From contig JACRMM010000014.1 in the NCBI GenBank assembly GCA_016214985.1, forward strand, positions 203,293-267,292: 64,000 nucleotides of DNA, read 5' to 3'. A program made the translations under genes and the position numbers. This DNA comes from Deltaproteobacteria bacterium. Lineage in GTDB: Bacteria > Desulfobacterota > Deferrisomatia > Deferrisomatales > JACRMM01. Position 1 is the stretch's first letter. Each line of letters begins with the position of its first letter. This document shows, piece by piece, positions 1 through 8,939 of the stretch. The notes under the pieces were generated by a model. That model made no database searches. It was not told the DNA's origin and saw only the letters and a list, made by a program, of their open reading frames with translations.

Positions 1-3000
1 TCGCCGTCGTAGACCCGGAGGAGGGGGGTGAAGGGGTCGGTGGGCGACACGCCCTTGGTGAGCGGGCCATAGGGGCCGAAGGAGTTGAGCTTGGCCTCCT
101 TGCGGGAGATCCAGGACGAGAACGCGTAGGAGAGGTCCCCGGCCAGGCCGCTGGCCTGGAGGTTCGTGGCCGGATCGCGCACCCGGAGCGCCAGCGGCTC
201 GTTGCGGTAGTTGACGACGAACGTGCCCACGTCTCTCGAGGAGACGGCCTCCGGGCACAGGGTGCGGCCGCAGGGGCCGATCACGTTGTTCCCCTGAACG
301 AGGAACGGCAGGCCCACCTCGATGTGGTCCGGAGGATTCACCGGCTTGCCGTCGGCCGTGTAGGCGAGCTGGAAGTCGGCGAACTCGAGGAAGAACTCTC
401 GGGTGCTCTTGGCGCCGTTCCGGATGTCGGCCTTCCAGCTCGTGGGGCCGCCGTCTCCGTTCGGCGTGTTGCGGCTCCCGAGCATGGCGCCCGTCTCCGG
501 GTCGTGCCACGTCGAGCCCTGCGGCTCCACCAGGAAGGTGGCGTACAGGCCGGCCTGTTGGTGGGTGGACGGCCCGAGGTGGTCGTGCGTGAACACGTTG
601 CCGAGCCCGCGGTCCTCGCCCTTGTTGTTGACCAGCGGGTCCACGTACCAGCGCTGGATCGTGGTGCGCGCGCCGAGCCACCGGCCGTTGGGGCCGGCGC
701 CGAAGGCCGGATGCGCCGTGGCAACCAGGGCCGTGCCCGGGGTCGGCTGGGAGTTTGCCGCGTTGATCGCGTCGATGCGCTCGCGCACCTCGTCCGGACT
801 CAGGGTGGCGTCCTCGTAGTTGAACCCGTTGGCCGACCCGTCGGCCGAGGTGACGTCGAACTTGACCAGGTGGATGTGCTGCCCGATGACGTCGGTGGGC
901 GTCTTGATCTGGAAGTCGTCCTGCTCGTAGACGCTCGGGATCAGGTTCGTGTGGAAGAACTCCACGCAGTCGCCGGTGTTGGCCCGCATCACGAAGGGCT
1001 CGGGGGGACGCGTGCCGGCGAGGGTCGCGGCCACGTCGCCGTTCAGGGCCTCGATCCGCGACTGGGTGAAGTGCCAGCCGACCTTGTTGAGCTGCATGTC
1101 GAGCTGGATGTTGGCCGCGCGGTACGTCCGATTCAGCGGGATGGGGTTCGCGGTGCCGTCCGTCCTGCAGGGATCGGCGTAAGGCGCCCCGGGCTGCTGG
1201 GGCAGGCCGTTGATCTCGAAGTCGGCCTGGGCTCCTGCCGAGGTGAAGGTGGGGATGCGCGGCAGGTTCGCCCCGTCGCGGAAGGCGTGAAACGCCATGG
1301 CCGCGAGTTCCACCGGGGTTCCGGTCTCCGGGGGGTAGACGGCCGTGGCCGTCAGCACCTTCTTGTCGAAGCTGAGCGGGGTGTGCTCCTCCCACGCCGT
1401 GCCGCCGGTGATCACGTGGCGCGGGAGACCGCCGTCGACGTCGATGTCCAGCGGCGGCGTCGGGGGCCGGTGGCCCGCCACGCCCGGAATGAAGAAGGGG
1501 TACCCCGGGTTGCCGAGCTCGAGGCCGGCCTTGGCCGTGATCTGGGCCTGGCCGTTGACGATCGCGACATCGGCCTGGGGCATGGGCGCCATGGCGAGGC
1601 GCGGCATCGGCACCACCGCCGGGATGGGCGTGCCGGCGGCGACCTCGCCGTCGGGCAGGGCCCGGGCGCCGGCCACCGGGATGCCGGTCACCGGGTCGAG
1701 CTGCGTCCCCTCCTCGAACACGTCGTGGACCCGCCACAGGGCCCACATGCCCTGGGCGAAGTGGGGGTAGAAGTGGCAGTGGAAGATGGCGTCGCCCGGG
1801 GTCTTGTTCCGGTTGCCGCTGCCCCCGTGCACCATCTCGTAGGTGTAGGAGCTCCCCGGCCCGATCCCCTGGGCGTCCAGGTAGTTCGAGTTGTCGTCGT
1901 CCGGCGTGAAGAGCCACTGGTGGGAGTGGAGGTGGAAGACGTGGTGCTCCTTGCCGATGTGGAGGTTTCGAAGCTTCACGTGGTCGTTCAGGTAGCTGTG
2001 GAAGACGTTGGACGGGTCGTCCGGGTAGAGCGCCCTCTGGGCTACGACGCCGTTCGCGGGGTCCGAGGCGTTGGCCAGGACGTCAGTCACCATGGCCGGG
2101 TCGCCCACGGCCCAGGACGTGAGGAAGAACTCCTCGGCCTTGCAGTCCACGCAGTCCTTGGTGGGGCCCACGCCGAGCCGGTTGGCGAGGATCTCGGTGC
2201 CGATCCCCCCCGTGCCGTAGTTGATGGCGAAGCCGTCCTTGACGCTTCCGAGGGCGAAGACGAAGGCCGGGTCCTGGTAGATCGCGGGGAAGGCCTGGTT
2301 GACCTGGATCTCGTCGTGGAAGACGGCTGTGAACTCACGGAACGGGTCTTCCCGATTGGGGTACGCCGGGTTCACCGGGTAGTGTCCCGGCGGGATGTCG
2401 GCCACGACCGCGTTCAGGTCCGAGTGCACGATCTCGCGGCTGTTCGGGTCGACGATCCGCAGGATCGGCAAGCCCTCGAAGCGGTGTCCGGCCGGGTACA
2501 CGGCGTCGTAGTCGAGGATGGGGCTGCCGTCCGGGTTGCTCCCGGTTCGGGCCAGCTCCAGGTCGTCCCGGGTCACCTGGCTCCGGTACCAGACCGAACC
2601 CGCCGGCTCGACGTTCACGGCGCCGAAGAGCCCCCAGGCGATGGTGCCGATCCCCCCCTCGCCCCCGGTGTTCGCCCCCGTGCTGTTGAGCAGGTAGGCG
2701 CCCTCCTTGTGGGCCCGCAGGGTGTAGGTCGCGCTGCCGCCCGGGCCGGCGAGGCTGCTGGCGTTCTGTCCCACGTTCGAACCGTCGGACGTGATGTCGC
2801 CGACCAGTTCGAGGCCGGCCACGTGGATCCCGACCTCGGTCGTCGCGGGCTGCTCACCGACGCGGGGTGCGAGGCGGTTCGTGAACACGATGCGCAGGGT
2901 CTCCCCCTCGTTGACGCGCAGCACCAGGGGGCGAGGCCGTTTGTCGGGCCGGAGCTCCCAGAGCCCGGTCGTCGCGTTTCGCACGACGTCGCGCTCCAGG

Positions 3001-3185
3001 GCGAAGATCATCCCGTTGGGGTTGACCGCCCCGAGGCGGTTGTAGACCAGCGTCTGATCGATGGCGACGACGTGAGCCGTCACATCGGCCAGCGCCGGCC
3101 CAGGTGCGGCGAGCAGGGCCATCAGCGCCAGGGCGGATCCGCCCAGGCCCAGGGCCGCGGTACGAAATGTCGCTCGTAAGTTCAT
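1..3185 (-). CDS. Large exported multicopper oxidase, OmpB/MofA-like (partial, C-terminus off the left edge)
   Basis: About 1,061 N-terminal residues are present and the frame is open to base 1. It starts at ATG 3185 behind an AGGAGG ribosome site. Residues 1-33 form a signal peptide ending ALA-D, so the protein is exported. Copper-ligand motifs appear in order: FHLHSHQW (about 417), HCHFYPHFAQGM (about 468), GQHIHL (about 767) and FTHDHLGPSTHQ (about 864), as in multi-domain cupredoxin oxidases. Size and motif spread resemble the very large metal-oxidising types (MofA of Leptothrix, OmpB of Geobacter) rather than a 500-residue laccase. Known relatives oxidise Mn(II) or take part in Fe(III)/Mn(IV) metabolism; the substrate here is unknown. 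No further gene of this transcription unit is visible. Family assignment is confident, the metal role is inference. Confidence 0.85.
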   Translation of the reverse strand, partial: MNLRATFRTAALGLGGSALALMALLAAPGPALADVTAHVVAIDQTLVYNRLGAVNPNGMIFALERDVVRNATTGLWELRPDKRPRPLVLRVNEGETLRIVFTNRLAPRVGEQPATTEVGIHVAGLELVGDITSDGSNVGQNASSLAGPGGSATYTLRAHKEGAYLLNSTGANTGGEGGIGTIAWGLFGAVNVEPAGSVWYRSQVTRDDLELARTGSNPDGSPILDYDAVYPAGHRFEGLPILRIVDPNSREIVHSDLNAVVADIPPGHYPVNPAYPNREDPFREFTAVFHDEIQVNQAFPAIYQDPAFVFALGSVKDGFAINYGTGGIGTEILANRLGVGPTKDCVDCKAEEFFLTSWAVGDPAMVTDVLANASDPANGVVAQRALYPDDPSNVFHSYLNDHVKLRNLHIGKEHHVFHLHSHQWLFTPDDDNSNYLDAQGIGPGSSYTYEMVHGGSGNRNKTPGDAIFHCHFYPHFAQGMWALWRVHDVFEEGTQLDPVTGIPVAGARALPDGEVAAGTPIPAVVPMPRLAMAPMPQADVAIVNGQAQITAKAGLELGNPGYPFFIPGVAGHRPPTPPLDIDVDGGLPRHVITGGTAWEEHTPLSFDKKVLTATAVYPPETGTPVELAAMAFHAFRDGANLPRIPTFTSAGAQADFEINGLPQQPGAPYADPCRTDGTANPIPLNRTYRAANIQLDMQLNKVGWHFTQSRIEALNGDVAATLAGTRPPEPFVMRANTGDCVEFFHTNLIPSVYEQDDFQIKTPTDVIGQHIHLVKFDVTSADGSANGFNYEDATLSPDEVRERIDAINAANSQPTPGTALVATAHPAFGAGPNGRWLGARTTIQRWYVDPLVNNKGEDRGLGNVFTHDHLGPSTHQQAGLYATFLVEPQGSTWHDPETGAMLGSRNTPNGDGGPTSWKADIRNGAKSTREFFLEFADFQLAYTADGKPVNPPDHIEVGLPFLVQGNNVIGPCGRTLCPEAVSSRDVGTFVVNYRNEPLALRVRDPATNLQASGLAGDLSYAFSSWISRKEAKLNSFGPYGPLTKGVSPTDPFTPLLRVYDG

Positions 3186-3384
3186 CTCTTGCCTCCTCTC
3201 TGTCACTCGTGGGGCCCGCGTGCCGAGTCGCTCCGACGTCGTCTCACCAAACGCTCTTCCTCCTCTCCCCCGGTCCCTGTCCTGCGCTGCCCGGCACGGC
3301 TCGCTGTGCGCACCGCCAAGCTTCGATCGGCTCCGATTGCAGCGCATGTTCGCCGCGATGTTCGAAGAATGACGGCGGGAGGTG

Positions 3385-3414
3385 TCGACAACAATGGGGA
3401 CAAGACTCTAGATT
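3385..3414 (+). promoter_or_regulatory. Sigma70-like promoter of the histidine kinase gene
   Basis: TCGACA (3385-3390) and TAGATT (3409-3414) are separated by 18 bases, about 105 bases before the kinase start. This lies in the 334-base gap (3186-3519) between the divergent oxidase and kinase genes, in which I see no other gene. Confidence 0.45.
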
Positions 3415-3519
3415 GTGGAGCGAAAGGCTGTATTTCGAGTGAAACGGCTACGGAGGCGAACGGGTGACCCCCGACGCAATAGAGGTTGCAACGCGCGGGG
3501 CGCGCAGAGGGAGGAGATC

Positions 3520-4884
3520 ATGGAGGAGACCCACGTGGGACAACCGAGGCGATCAACGGGAGAAGAGGACGCGGTCCAGGCGGTTCAAACCAACAGCCTG
3601 AGGTTCCTCGCCTTCCTCGGGGTCGGCGTGTTGCTGGGGGAGTCCCTGATCATGGTGATCCTGGGCCGTCTCCTACCGCCCTACTCACTCGTGGTGGAGA
3701 CGCTCGTCGACGCGACGGCCTTGGCGTGCCTGCTGGTCCCTGCCGGCTACTGGTTCTTCCACCGCCCGATGGTGCGAAACCTCGCCGTCCTGCAGCGAAC
3801 CAAGCAGGCTCTCGCCGAGAAGGAGACGTGGTACCGCCTGCTCGTGGAGACGATGAACGACGGCCTCTGCGTCGTGGACGCGCAGGGCGCGATCTCCTAC
3901 GTGAACGAGAGATTCGCTCGGATGTTCGGCGGTCAGGGCCAAGGCCTGATCGGGCTACGAGTGGATGAGCTGTTGACCGGGCCGGGCCAACGCATCCTCA
4001 GGGACCAACTGGAGCGCCGCCGCAGGGGCGAAGAGGCGCCCTACGAAGTGAGTTGGATCGGAGAGGGCGGTGTCCCGGTGCACGCCCTGGTGGCTCCGAA
4101 GGTGATCCACGGCCCGGACGGGACGTTCGGAGGAAGCTTCGCCGTGGTGACGGACGTCACCGATCTCAAACGCACCCACGAGCAGCTCAACCAGTGGAAG
4201 CACTACCTGCAGCAACTGTCGGCACGGCTGTTGTCCGCCCAGGAACAGGAACGGGCGAAGCTGGCGCGCGAACTCCACGACGGGCTCGGCCAGACGCTCA
4301 CCGCGGTGAAGTTCCTGATCGAGAGCGCGTGCGCGGAGCGATGGGCCGCGGACGAGGCCGCCGTCCCGGAGGCCCTGAGCCTGGCGATCCTCAAACTCAA
4401 GGAGGCCGGCGCCGAGGTCCGAAGGATCGGGGCCGGTCTGCGCCCCGGTATGCTCGACGACCTGGGCGTGGTGGCCGCTCTCTCCTGGCACTGCCGGCAG
4501 TTCGAGGCCACCTACCCTCACCTGAAGCTCGAGCGAGAGTTGTCCCTCGAGGAATCCGAGGTGCCGGACGCCCTGAAGATCGTGATCTTCCGCGTGTGCC
4601 AGGAGGCGCTGAACAACGCGGCCAAGCACAGCCGCGCCGACCGCATCCGAATCGCGCTCGCCGGAGGGGAAGGGGGCGTCCACCTGTCGGTGGAGGACGA
4701 TGGGGTGGGGTTCGACGTGGCGGAGGCGCTCGCGCTGAAGACCCTGGAGCGCGGGTTCGGGTTGGACAGCATGCGAGAGCGGACGCTCTACTCGGGAGGC
4801 TCCTTCTGGATCGACTCCGGCGCAGGGAAGGGCACCTCCGTGCACGCGTCCTGGCCGACGGAGAGACCCGAGGCTACCGGCTGA
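3520..4884 (+). CDS. Membrane PAS histidine kinase, NarL/DegS type
   Basis: A 454-residue sensor kinase. Two membrane helices (about 28-50 and 57-80) are followed by a PAS domain (about 100-215), a HisKA_3 dimerisation helix with phospho-acceptor His253 in ARELHDGLGQ, and a HATPase domain with EALNNAAKHS (about 362), DDGVGFD (about 393) and GFGLDSM (about 411). The start ATG 3520 follows GGGAGGAGATC; an earlier in-frame ATG at 3415 has no ribosome site. There is almost no periplasmic loop, so the signal is probably sensed in the membrane or by the PAS domain. Its 3' end overlaps the convergent response-regulator gene by 11 bp, which is the natural partner. The signal is unknown. Confidence 0.9.
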   Translation: MEETHVGQPRRSTGEEDAVQAVQTNSLRFLAFLGVGVLLGESLIMVILGRLLPPYSLVVETLVDATALACLLVPAGYWFFHRPMVRNLAVLQRTKQALAEKETWYRLLVETMNDGLCVVDAQGAISYVNERFARMFGGQGQGLIGLRVDELLTGPGQRILRDQLERRRRGEEAPYEVSWIGEGGVPVHALVAPKVIHGPDGTFGGSFAVVTDVTDLKRTHEQLNQWKHYLQQLSARLLSAQEQERAKLARELHDGLGQTLTAVKFLIESACAERWAADEAAVPEALSLAILKLKEAGAEVRRIGAGLRPGMLDDLGVVAALSWHCRQFEATYPHLKLERELSLEESEVPDALKIVIFRVCQEALNNAAKHSRADRIRIALAGGEGGVHLSVEDDGVGFDVAEALALKTLERGFGLDSMRERTLYSGGSFWIDSGAGKGTSVHASWPTERPEATG

Positions 4885-5527
4885 CGAGACCCCTCTCGAT
4901 GGCGAAGACAGTCAGCGCCGACGCGCTGTGAAGGTCGAGCTTGGCCATGAGGTTCGCGCGGTGACGCTCCACGGTCTTCTCGCTGATCGAGTGGTAGTCG
5001 GCGATCTCCTTGTTCTTGTGCCCCTCCGCGATCATCTTCAGGATCTGCTTCTCGCGATCGGTCAGGGAGTCCCACGCCGTGGTGGGGGTACGGGCGGATC
5101 GTGCCTCCAGGTACCCTTCGACCACCTGCTTCGAGATCTCCGGGCCCAGACACGTCTTGCCCGCGAGGACGCCCTTGGCCGCCAGCAGCAGCTCGGCCGC
5201 GCTGGCGTCCTTGAGGACATACCCATCGGCTCCGGCCTGAAGGCTCGCGAAGACGTGTTCCTCGTCCTGATGGGCGGTCAGCACGAGCACCTTGGTGTTC
5301 GGGCAGCACCTCTTGATCTCCTTGATCGCGTCCAGCCCGCTCATGCGAGGCATGTTCAGGTCCAACAGGACGAGTTCGGGCGCATGCTCCATGACGCTGC
5401 GGACGGCGTCTCGACCGTCCGCAGCTTCCGCCACCACCTCCAGCCCGAGGCCCCCGGTCAGGATCGCCCGAAGGCCGTCGCGGATGATGGCGTGGTCGTC
5501 CACAATGACAACTCGACTCTTCTTCAT
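4874..5527 (-). CDS. NarL/FixJ-family response regulator
   Basis: A 217-residue protein. It has a receiver domain with DD pair (10-11) and phospho-acceptor Asp56 (LVLLDLNMP), and a LuxR-type helix-turn-helix at about 152-215 (LTDREKQILKMIAEG, then SEKTVERHRANLMAKL). It starts at ATG 5527 preceded by GGAGGTGCGGAC. It should bind DNA after phosphorylation by the adjacent HisKA_3 kinase, with which it is convergent. The target genes are not evident; the divergent receiver gene and the multicopper oxidase are neighbours and possible targets. Confidence 0.93.
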   Translation of the reverse strand: MKKSRVVIVDDHAIIRDGLRAILTGGLGLEVVAEAADGRDAVRSVMEHAPELVLLDLNMPRMSGLDAIKEIKRCCPNTKVLVLTAHQDEEHVFASLQAGADGYVLKDASAAELLLAAKGVLAGKTCLGPEISKQVVEGYLEARSARTPTTAWDSLTDREKQILKMIAEGHKNKEIADYHSISEKTVERHRANLMAKLDLHSASALTVFAIERGLVSR

Positions 5528-5595
5528 GTCCGCACCTCCTCGCCTCCCGCGTCCGGGCACCCCACCGGGACGCTACGGCCAGCGACACCCTGAAG

Positions 5596-5623
5596 TGGGG
5601 TGAAGATTGGGGTCGATTGGGGT
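5596..5623. repeat. Three TGGGGT direct repeats in a divergent intergenic region
   Basis: TGGGGT occurs at 5596-5601, 5608-5613 and 5618-5623, that is at 12- and 10-base steps, on one face of the helix. It sits between two divergent response-regulator genes, so it could be a regulator-binding site. No functional proof. Confidence 0.3.
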
Positions 5624-5707
5624 GGTTCGCCCATACGCAATCGGGGCCGGTGTCGGTAACCTCCTGGGCAGGGGGTGGCGGTGCCAGAGCGGCCAGGACA
5701 GGTGACC

Positions 5708-6094
5708 ATGACGAGACTGCTCATCGTCGAAGACAACGACTTCTTCCGCCGGACCCTCGTCGACATCCTGCGAAGGCGCTTTCCGGATTTCGATATTCTG
5801 GGGTATCCGACCGGAACCGGTGCCCTGGACGAGGTGCGCCGCTTTTCGCCCGACATCGTCGTGCTGGACATCAACCTGCCGGGGGAGAGCGGCATCGACC
5901 TCTCTCGAAAGATCCGTTCGGCCGACGCAAGAGTCCAAGTCATCATCTGTACGATCCTCGACTCGCCGGAGTACCGGGACGTCGCTAGAAACATCGGCAT
6001 TCGCCACTTCATCGACAAGGGGTCCGTCTCATCCGAGGAGATATTCCGCGCGGTCGCCCAGGCCGAGGCTGCCAGCAAGAGCGAGCGCCACTGA
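5708..6094 (+). CDS. Single-domain response regulator (CheY/Spo0F-like receiver)
   Basis: A 128-residue stand-alone receiver domain: acidic residues in IVEDND, phospho-acceptor Asp54 in DIVVLDINLPGESG, and the conserved Lys in HFIDKGS. There is no output domain. It starts at ATG 5708; an in-frame GTG at 5675 would add eleven residues without family similarity. It is divergent from the NarL-type regulator and may serve as a phosphate sink or relay for the same kinase, or act on a distant partner. The partner cannot be named from sequence. Confidence 0.87.
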   Translation: MTRLLIVEDNDFFRRTLVDILRRRFPDFDILGYPTGTGALDEVRRFSPDIVVLDINLPGESGIDLSRKIRSADARVQVIICTILDSPEYRDVARNIGIRHFIDKGSVSSEEIFRAVAQAEAASKSERH

Positions 6095-7022
6095 CCGGAG
6101 GAGGCAAAGCGGCATACCAGCGGTGCGCGCGGGCGGCTACTGCCCGAGGGGGCGGAAGACGAAGTGTTCCTCGCCAGCCGGGGCGGAAGGCGCGGAAGGG
6201 GGTCCGGACTCCGGGTGCAGGCGCTCATCTCGGACCGGCCGGGTGTTGGCGAGCCGCGGCGTCGCCGGCGCCGCCGTTGGGACGTCCGGCCTCGGCCCGG
6301 CGGCCGAGGCCGGACGATGCGAGTGCGGCGTGCGCCTGCTCGAAGATCTCCTCGGCTGAGATCGCGAAGCACTCCCGGCGGGCGCAGGTGTCGTACCCCC
6401 TTCGGTACAGGCACGGGCTGCAGTTGGGGCGGCGGGCGAGGACGTGAGACCGGTCCCCGAGCGGGGCAAAGCCGACGTAGTCGGAGAAGAGAAAGACGGT
6501 GATGAGGGGCGTTCCCGAGCAGCTGCCGGCGTGGGCCACTCCGCTGTCGGTCCCGAGGAACAGGGCTGCCCGGGAGAGGACTTCCACCAACTCGGGAAGC
6601 GTCGTCCGGTCCCCCACGTCGAGAAGGGCGGTCTCCGAGAGCCCCCGCTCCTTGGCCCGAGCCAGGAACTCCTGGTTGATGTCCTGGTCCTCCCGGGAGC
6701 CGACCAGCACGAGGGGCGTATCGTAGGCCTCCACGATCCGAGCGGCGACGTCGAGCCAGACGTCGAGCGGGAGGCGCTTGAGGGCTCGCCATCCCTCCTT
6801 CGAAGAGCCGACGTGGAGCGCCACGAACGAGCTCCCGCCCAGCGGGGCGAGGAGGTCGTCGACCCGGCGCCGGGCCGCCTCGCTCACCGGGATCTTCGGC
6901 TGGAGCCGCTCCGAGCAGACCTCGATGCCGAAGGCGGCCAGGACATCCCGCACGTAAGTACACCGGGTAACCCCCCGCCTCTGGCGGGGGACCCACGAAG
7001 TTTGACAGTTCCGGGAATAAAC

Positions 7023-7073
7023 GAAAGCCTCCCCCCTGTGAACCGCTCAAAGCACACAGGAAAGGAGGCTTCC
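7023..7073 (+). promoter_or_regulatory. Leader stem-loop hiding the transposase ribosome site
   Basis: AAGCCTCC (7025-7032) can pair with GGAGGCTT (7064-7071), which contains the transposase Shine-Dalgarno. An inner stem pairs CCTGTG (7035-7040) with CACAGG (7055-7060). IS200 is known to repress its transposase by such a leader hairpin. In addition GAACCGCTCAAAGC (7040-7053) is perfectly inverted at 7538-7551 after the gene. Confidence 0.65.
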
Positions 7074-7074
7074 G

Positions 7075-7506
7075 TTGCACGACATCGCAAGCCTATGTCA
7101 CAGCGTATGGGACTGCAAGTACCACGTAGTATGGATACCGAAGTACCGCCGGAAGGCGCTTTATGGCCAAATCCGGAAGCGACTCGGCGAGATGTTCCAC
7201 GATCTGGCCCGACAGCGCGAGTGCAAGATTCTGGAGGGGCACTTGGCGTCTGACCACGTCCACATGTATATCGCGGTTCCGCCGAAGTATGCGGTGGCCC
7301 AGGTGATCGGGTTCATCAAAGGGAAGAGCGCGATTCACGTTGCCCGGACCTTTGGAGGCCGGCCACGGAACTTCACCGGAGAGCATTTCTGGGCTCGGGG
7401 ATACTTTGTGTCCACGGTCGGAAGGGACGAGCAGGTGATCCTGGAATACATCAAGAAGCAGGAGGTCGAGGATCAGAAGTTTGAACAGATGAAGTTGCTA
7501 AAGTAG
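7075..7506 (+). CDS. tnpA: IS200-type Y1 (HUH) transposase TnpA
   Basis: A 143-residue transposase of the usual family length. The HUH pair lies in SDHVHMYI, the conserved GYFVSTVG segment follows, and the catalytic Tyr is the one in LEYIKKQE near the C-terminus. It starts at TTG 7075, five to ten bases after AAGGAGGCT. The enzyme excises and inserts single-stranded DNA during replication. The reading frame, the hairpins at both ends and the regulatory leader are all intact, so the element may still be mobile. Confidence 0.93.
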   Translation: MHDIASLCHSVWDCKYHVVWIPKYRRKALYGQIRKRLGEMFHDLARQRECKILEGHLASDHVHMYIAVPPKYAVAQVIGFIKGKSAIHVARTFGGRPRNFTGEHFWARGYFVSTVGRDEQVILEYIKKQEVEDQKFEQMKLLK

Positions 7507-8055
7507 CCGCCTCGGGCGGCCCCTGGTGTACCAACCCGCTTTGAGCGGTTCATGATTTTCAGCCGCCTTGGGCGGCTCCAGGTTGTCAAGCCCCCACCTT
7601 TGGTGGGGGACTGTGACAGTAGAGATCCACCGCGGTGTCGTAGCCGACCGCCCGAATCTCCGCCAGGGCCGTTGCGCGCGTCAGCCAGTGTCGGCGAAGC
7701 TTGACGGGAAACGCGTCGGATCCGCGGTTTGCGTACCAGTGATCGAACAAGTGGACCTGATCGACCAGCGGGTGGTTCGCGACGAGGGGAACGGACCAGC
7801 TTCCGACGAGCATTCCCACGCTGGTGTTCGGGAAGGCCGATTTGAGGACGGGCAGCACGGCGGTGGAGGCGAGCACGTCGCCCAGGTGCGCCGGGTTCGC
7901 GAGAAGCAGCCGCCGGGGCTCAGGGGGAGCCTCGGGGTCCGGATCTGCGCAAAGGGCTCTCAGAGAGCGGTCCATGGCCCGGAACAAGGCGTTCCACCTC
8001 GGATTGCGGATCAGGTACGGACCCAGGACCGGCGAGGCGGGAGAGGGGGGCTGCG

Positions 8056-8939
8056 TCAGCATGGCCGGCAGCGCACGGTGCGCCGACGGGGGCGCGGCTC
8101 AAGGTAGTACAGGCAGGTCGCTGCGAGCCCGCCCAGGGCGGCCAGCAGGACCGGCTTGCCCTTCTCGAGGGCAGGCTGACGGCCCGAGACCGCCGGAACG
8201 TCGATCACGCGAAACCCGAGCTGTTCCCGATTTCGCGCCAGCATCTCCTCTTCCAGTTGCGCGGCGTAGAGCCCGGAAAGCCGCTTGCGCGTCTCCGGGT
8301 CGACGGCTCGGGCCAGCTGGACCGACAGGAACGACGCCTTCGCCCGCGCCCGGCCGAGTGCGGTCGACTGGAGACGGTTCCTCGCCTCCTCCAGGTAGGT
8401 CTCCACGAGACCGCTGCGGCAGCCTCCCGGGAGGAGGCCTCGAAGGACACGGTGACGACGCCCAGACGCACGTCAGCGCTCACCCGGAGGTGAGCGCGGG
8501 CGGCGCGCACCGCGTCCCAGTCCCCGGGGGGACGGGGGGCCGTCTGACCCCAACAGAGCCGTTCCCACAGGGTCGGCTGGAGCATTTGTTGCGTGGGACC
8601 AAGGCGATCTCCCCAGAGCGACGGCCACAGGTCGTGCCGGCGGAAGACCCGCCTCGTCAGGTCTCGGCTTCGAAAGAGGACGACCAGTTCCTCCAACGCT
8701 GCGGAGCCCCCTTGCGCGACTCCGATCGGGGACATGACGCTCTCGAACGCCACCTCGGCGGACTCCGATCCCGTCGCCACCGGCCGCAGGACGGCGGTCG
8801 CGCGGTACCCGCCGGGGGCCAGAGAGGTTCCGGTGAGCGCGGCCGCGCCTGCGAGGGCCGAGGCGAGGAGGAGCTTTCCCCACGCCTGCCGGAGCCGGAG
8901 AAGGTATCCACCCGGGGTGACGCGCTCCCACCGGCTCAA
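8056..8939 (-). pseudogene. Wzz/GNVR-type chain-length protein, frameshifted
   Basis: Similar throughout to the intact Wzz-like protein at 11298-12278. The first part (TTG 8939 onward) has WERVTPGGYLL, a membrane helix, the motif YRATAVLRP and a LEELVVLFRSRDLT segment. At about 8410 the frame breaks after SREAAAAV. The remainder continues in another frame from ETYLEEARNRLQ through NREQLGFRVIDVP to a second membrane helix. Restoring a single base in the GGTCTCGTGG stretch gives a gap-free match to the paralogue. This is either a real one-base deletion or an assembly error. The start overlaps the stop of the sugar phosphotransferase (TTGA). Confidence 0.8.

Larger units (their letters stand above)
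6960..7615 (+). mobile_element. IS200/IS605-family insertion sequence (IS200-like, tnpA only)
   Basis: The element carries a single Y1 transposase and no tnpB. Near the left end is a hairpin at 6972-6990 (CCCCCGCC, loop TCT, GGCGGGGG) and near the right end a matching one at 7591-7609 (CCCCCACC, loop TTT, GGTGGGGG); each has an 8-bp stem and 3-base loop, the structures Y1 transposases recognise in this family. There are no terminal inverted repeats or target duplications, as expected. Exact ends are approximate. It splits a GT9 gene on the minus strand. Confidence 0.85.
6225..8062 (-). pseudogene. Glycosyltransferase family 9 (heptosyltransferase-like), interrupted by an IS200-type element and internally deleted
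   Basis: The N-terminal half (7610-8062, start ATG 8062) has the GT9 fold start LLLANPAHLGDVLASTAVLP and stops being GT9-like at AVDLYCHS. The C-terminal half (6225 to about 6960) has ALHVGSSKEGW, the sugar-nucleotide loop LGTDSGVAHAGS and a C-terminal CxxC-like cysteine cluster. Between them is a transposase element on the opposite strand. Compared with the intact GT9 at 60312-61325, about 43 codons between the two halves are missing, so this is more than a clean insertion. The start overlaps the preceding frameshifted Wzz gene (ATGCTGA), so it was the last gene of the exopolysaccharide operon. It should be inactive. Confidence 0.85.

Noticed and set aside
324..3179. A 951-codon plus-strand frame opposite the multicopper oxidase
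   Set aside because: It is an antisense shadow of high-GC codons. The minus strand has the signal peptide, ribosome site and copper motifs.
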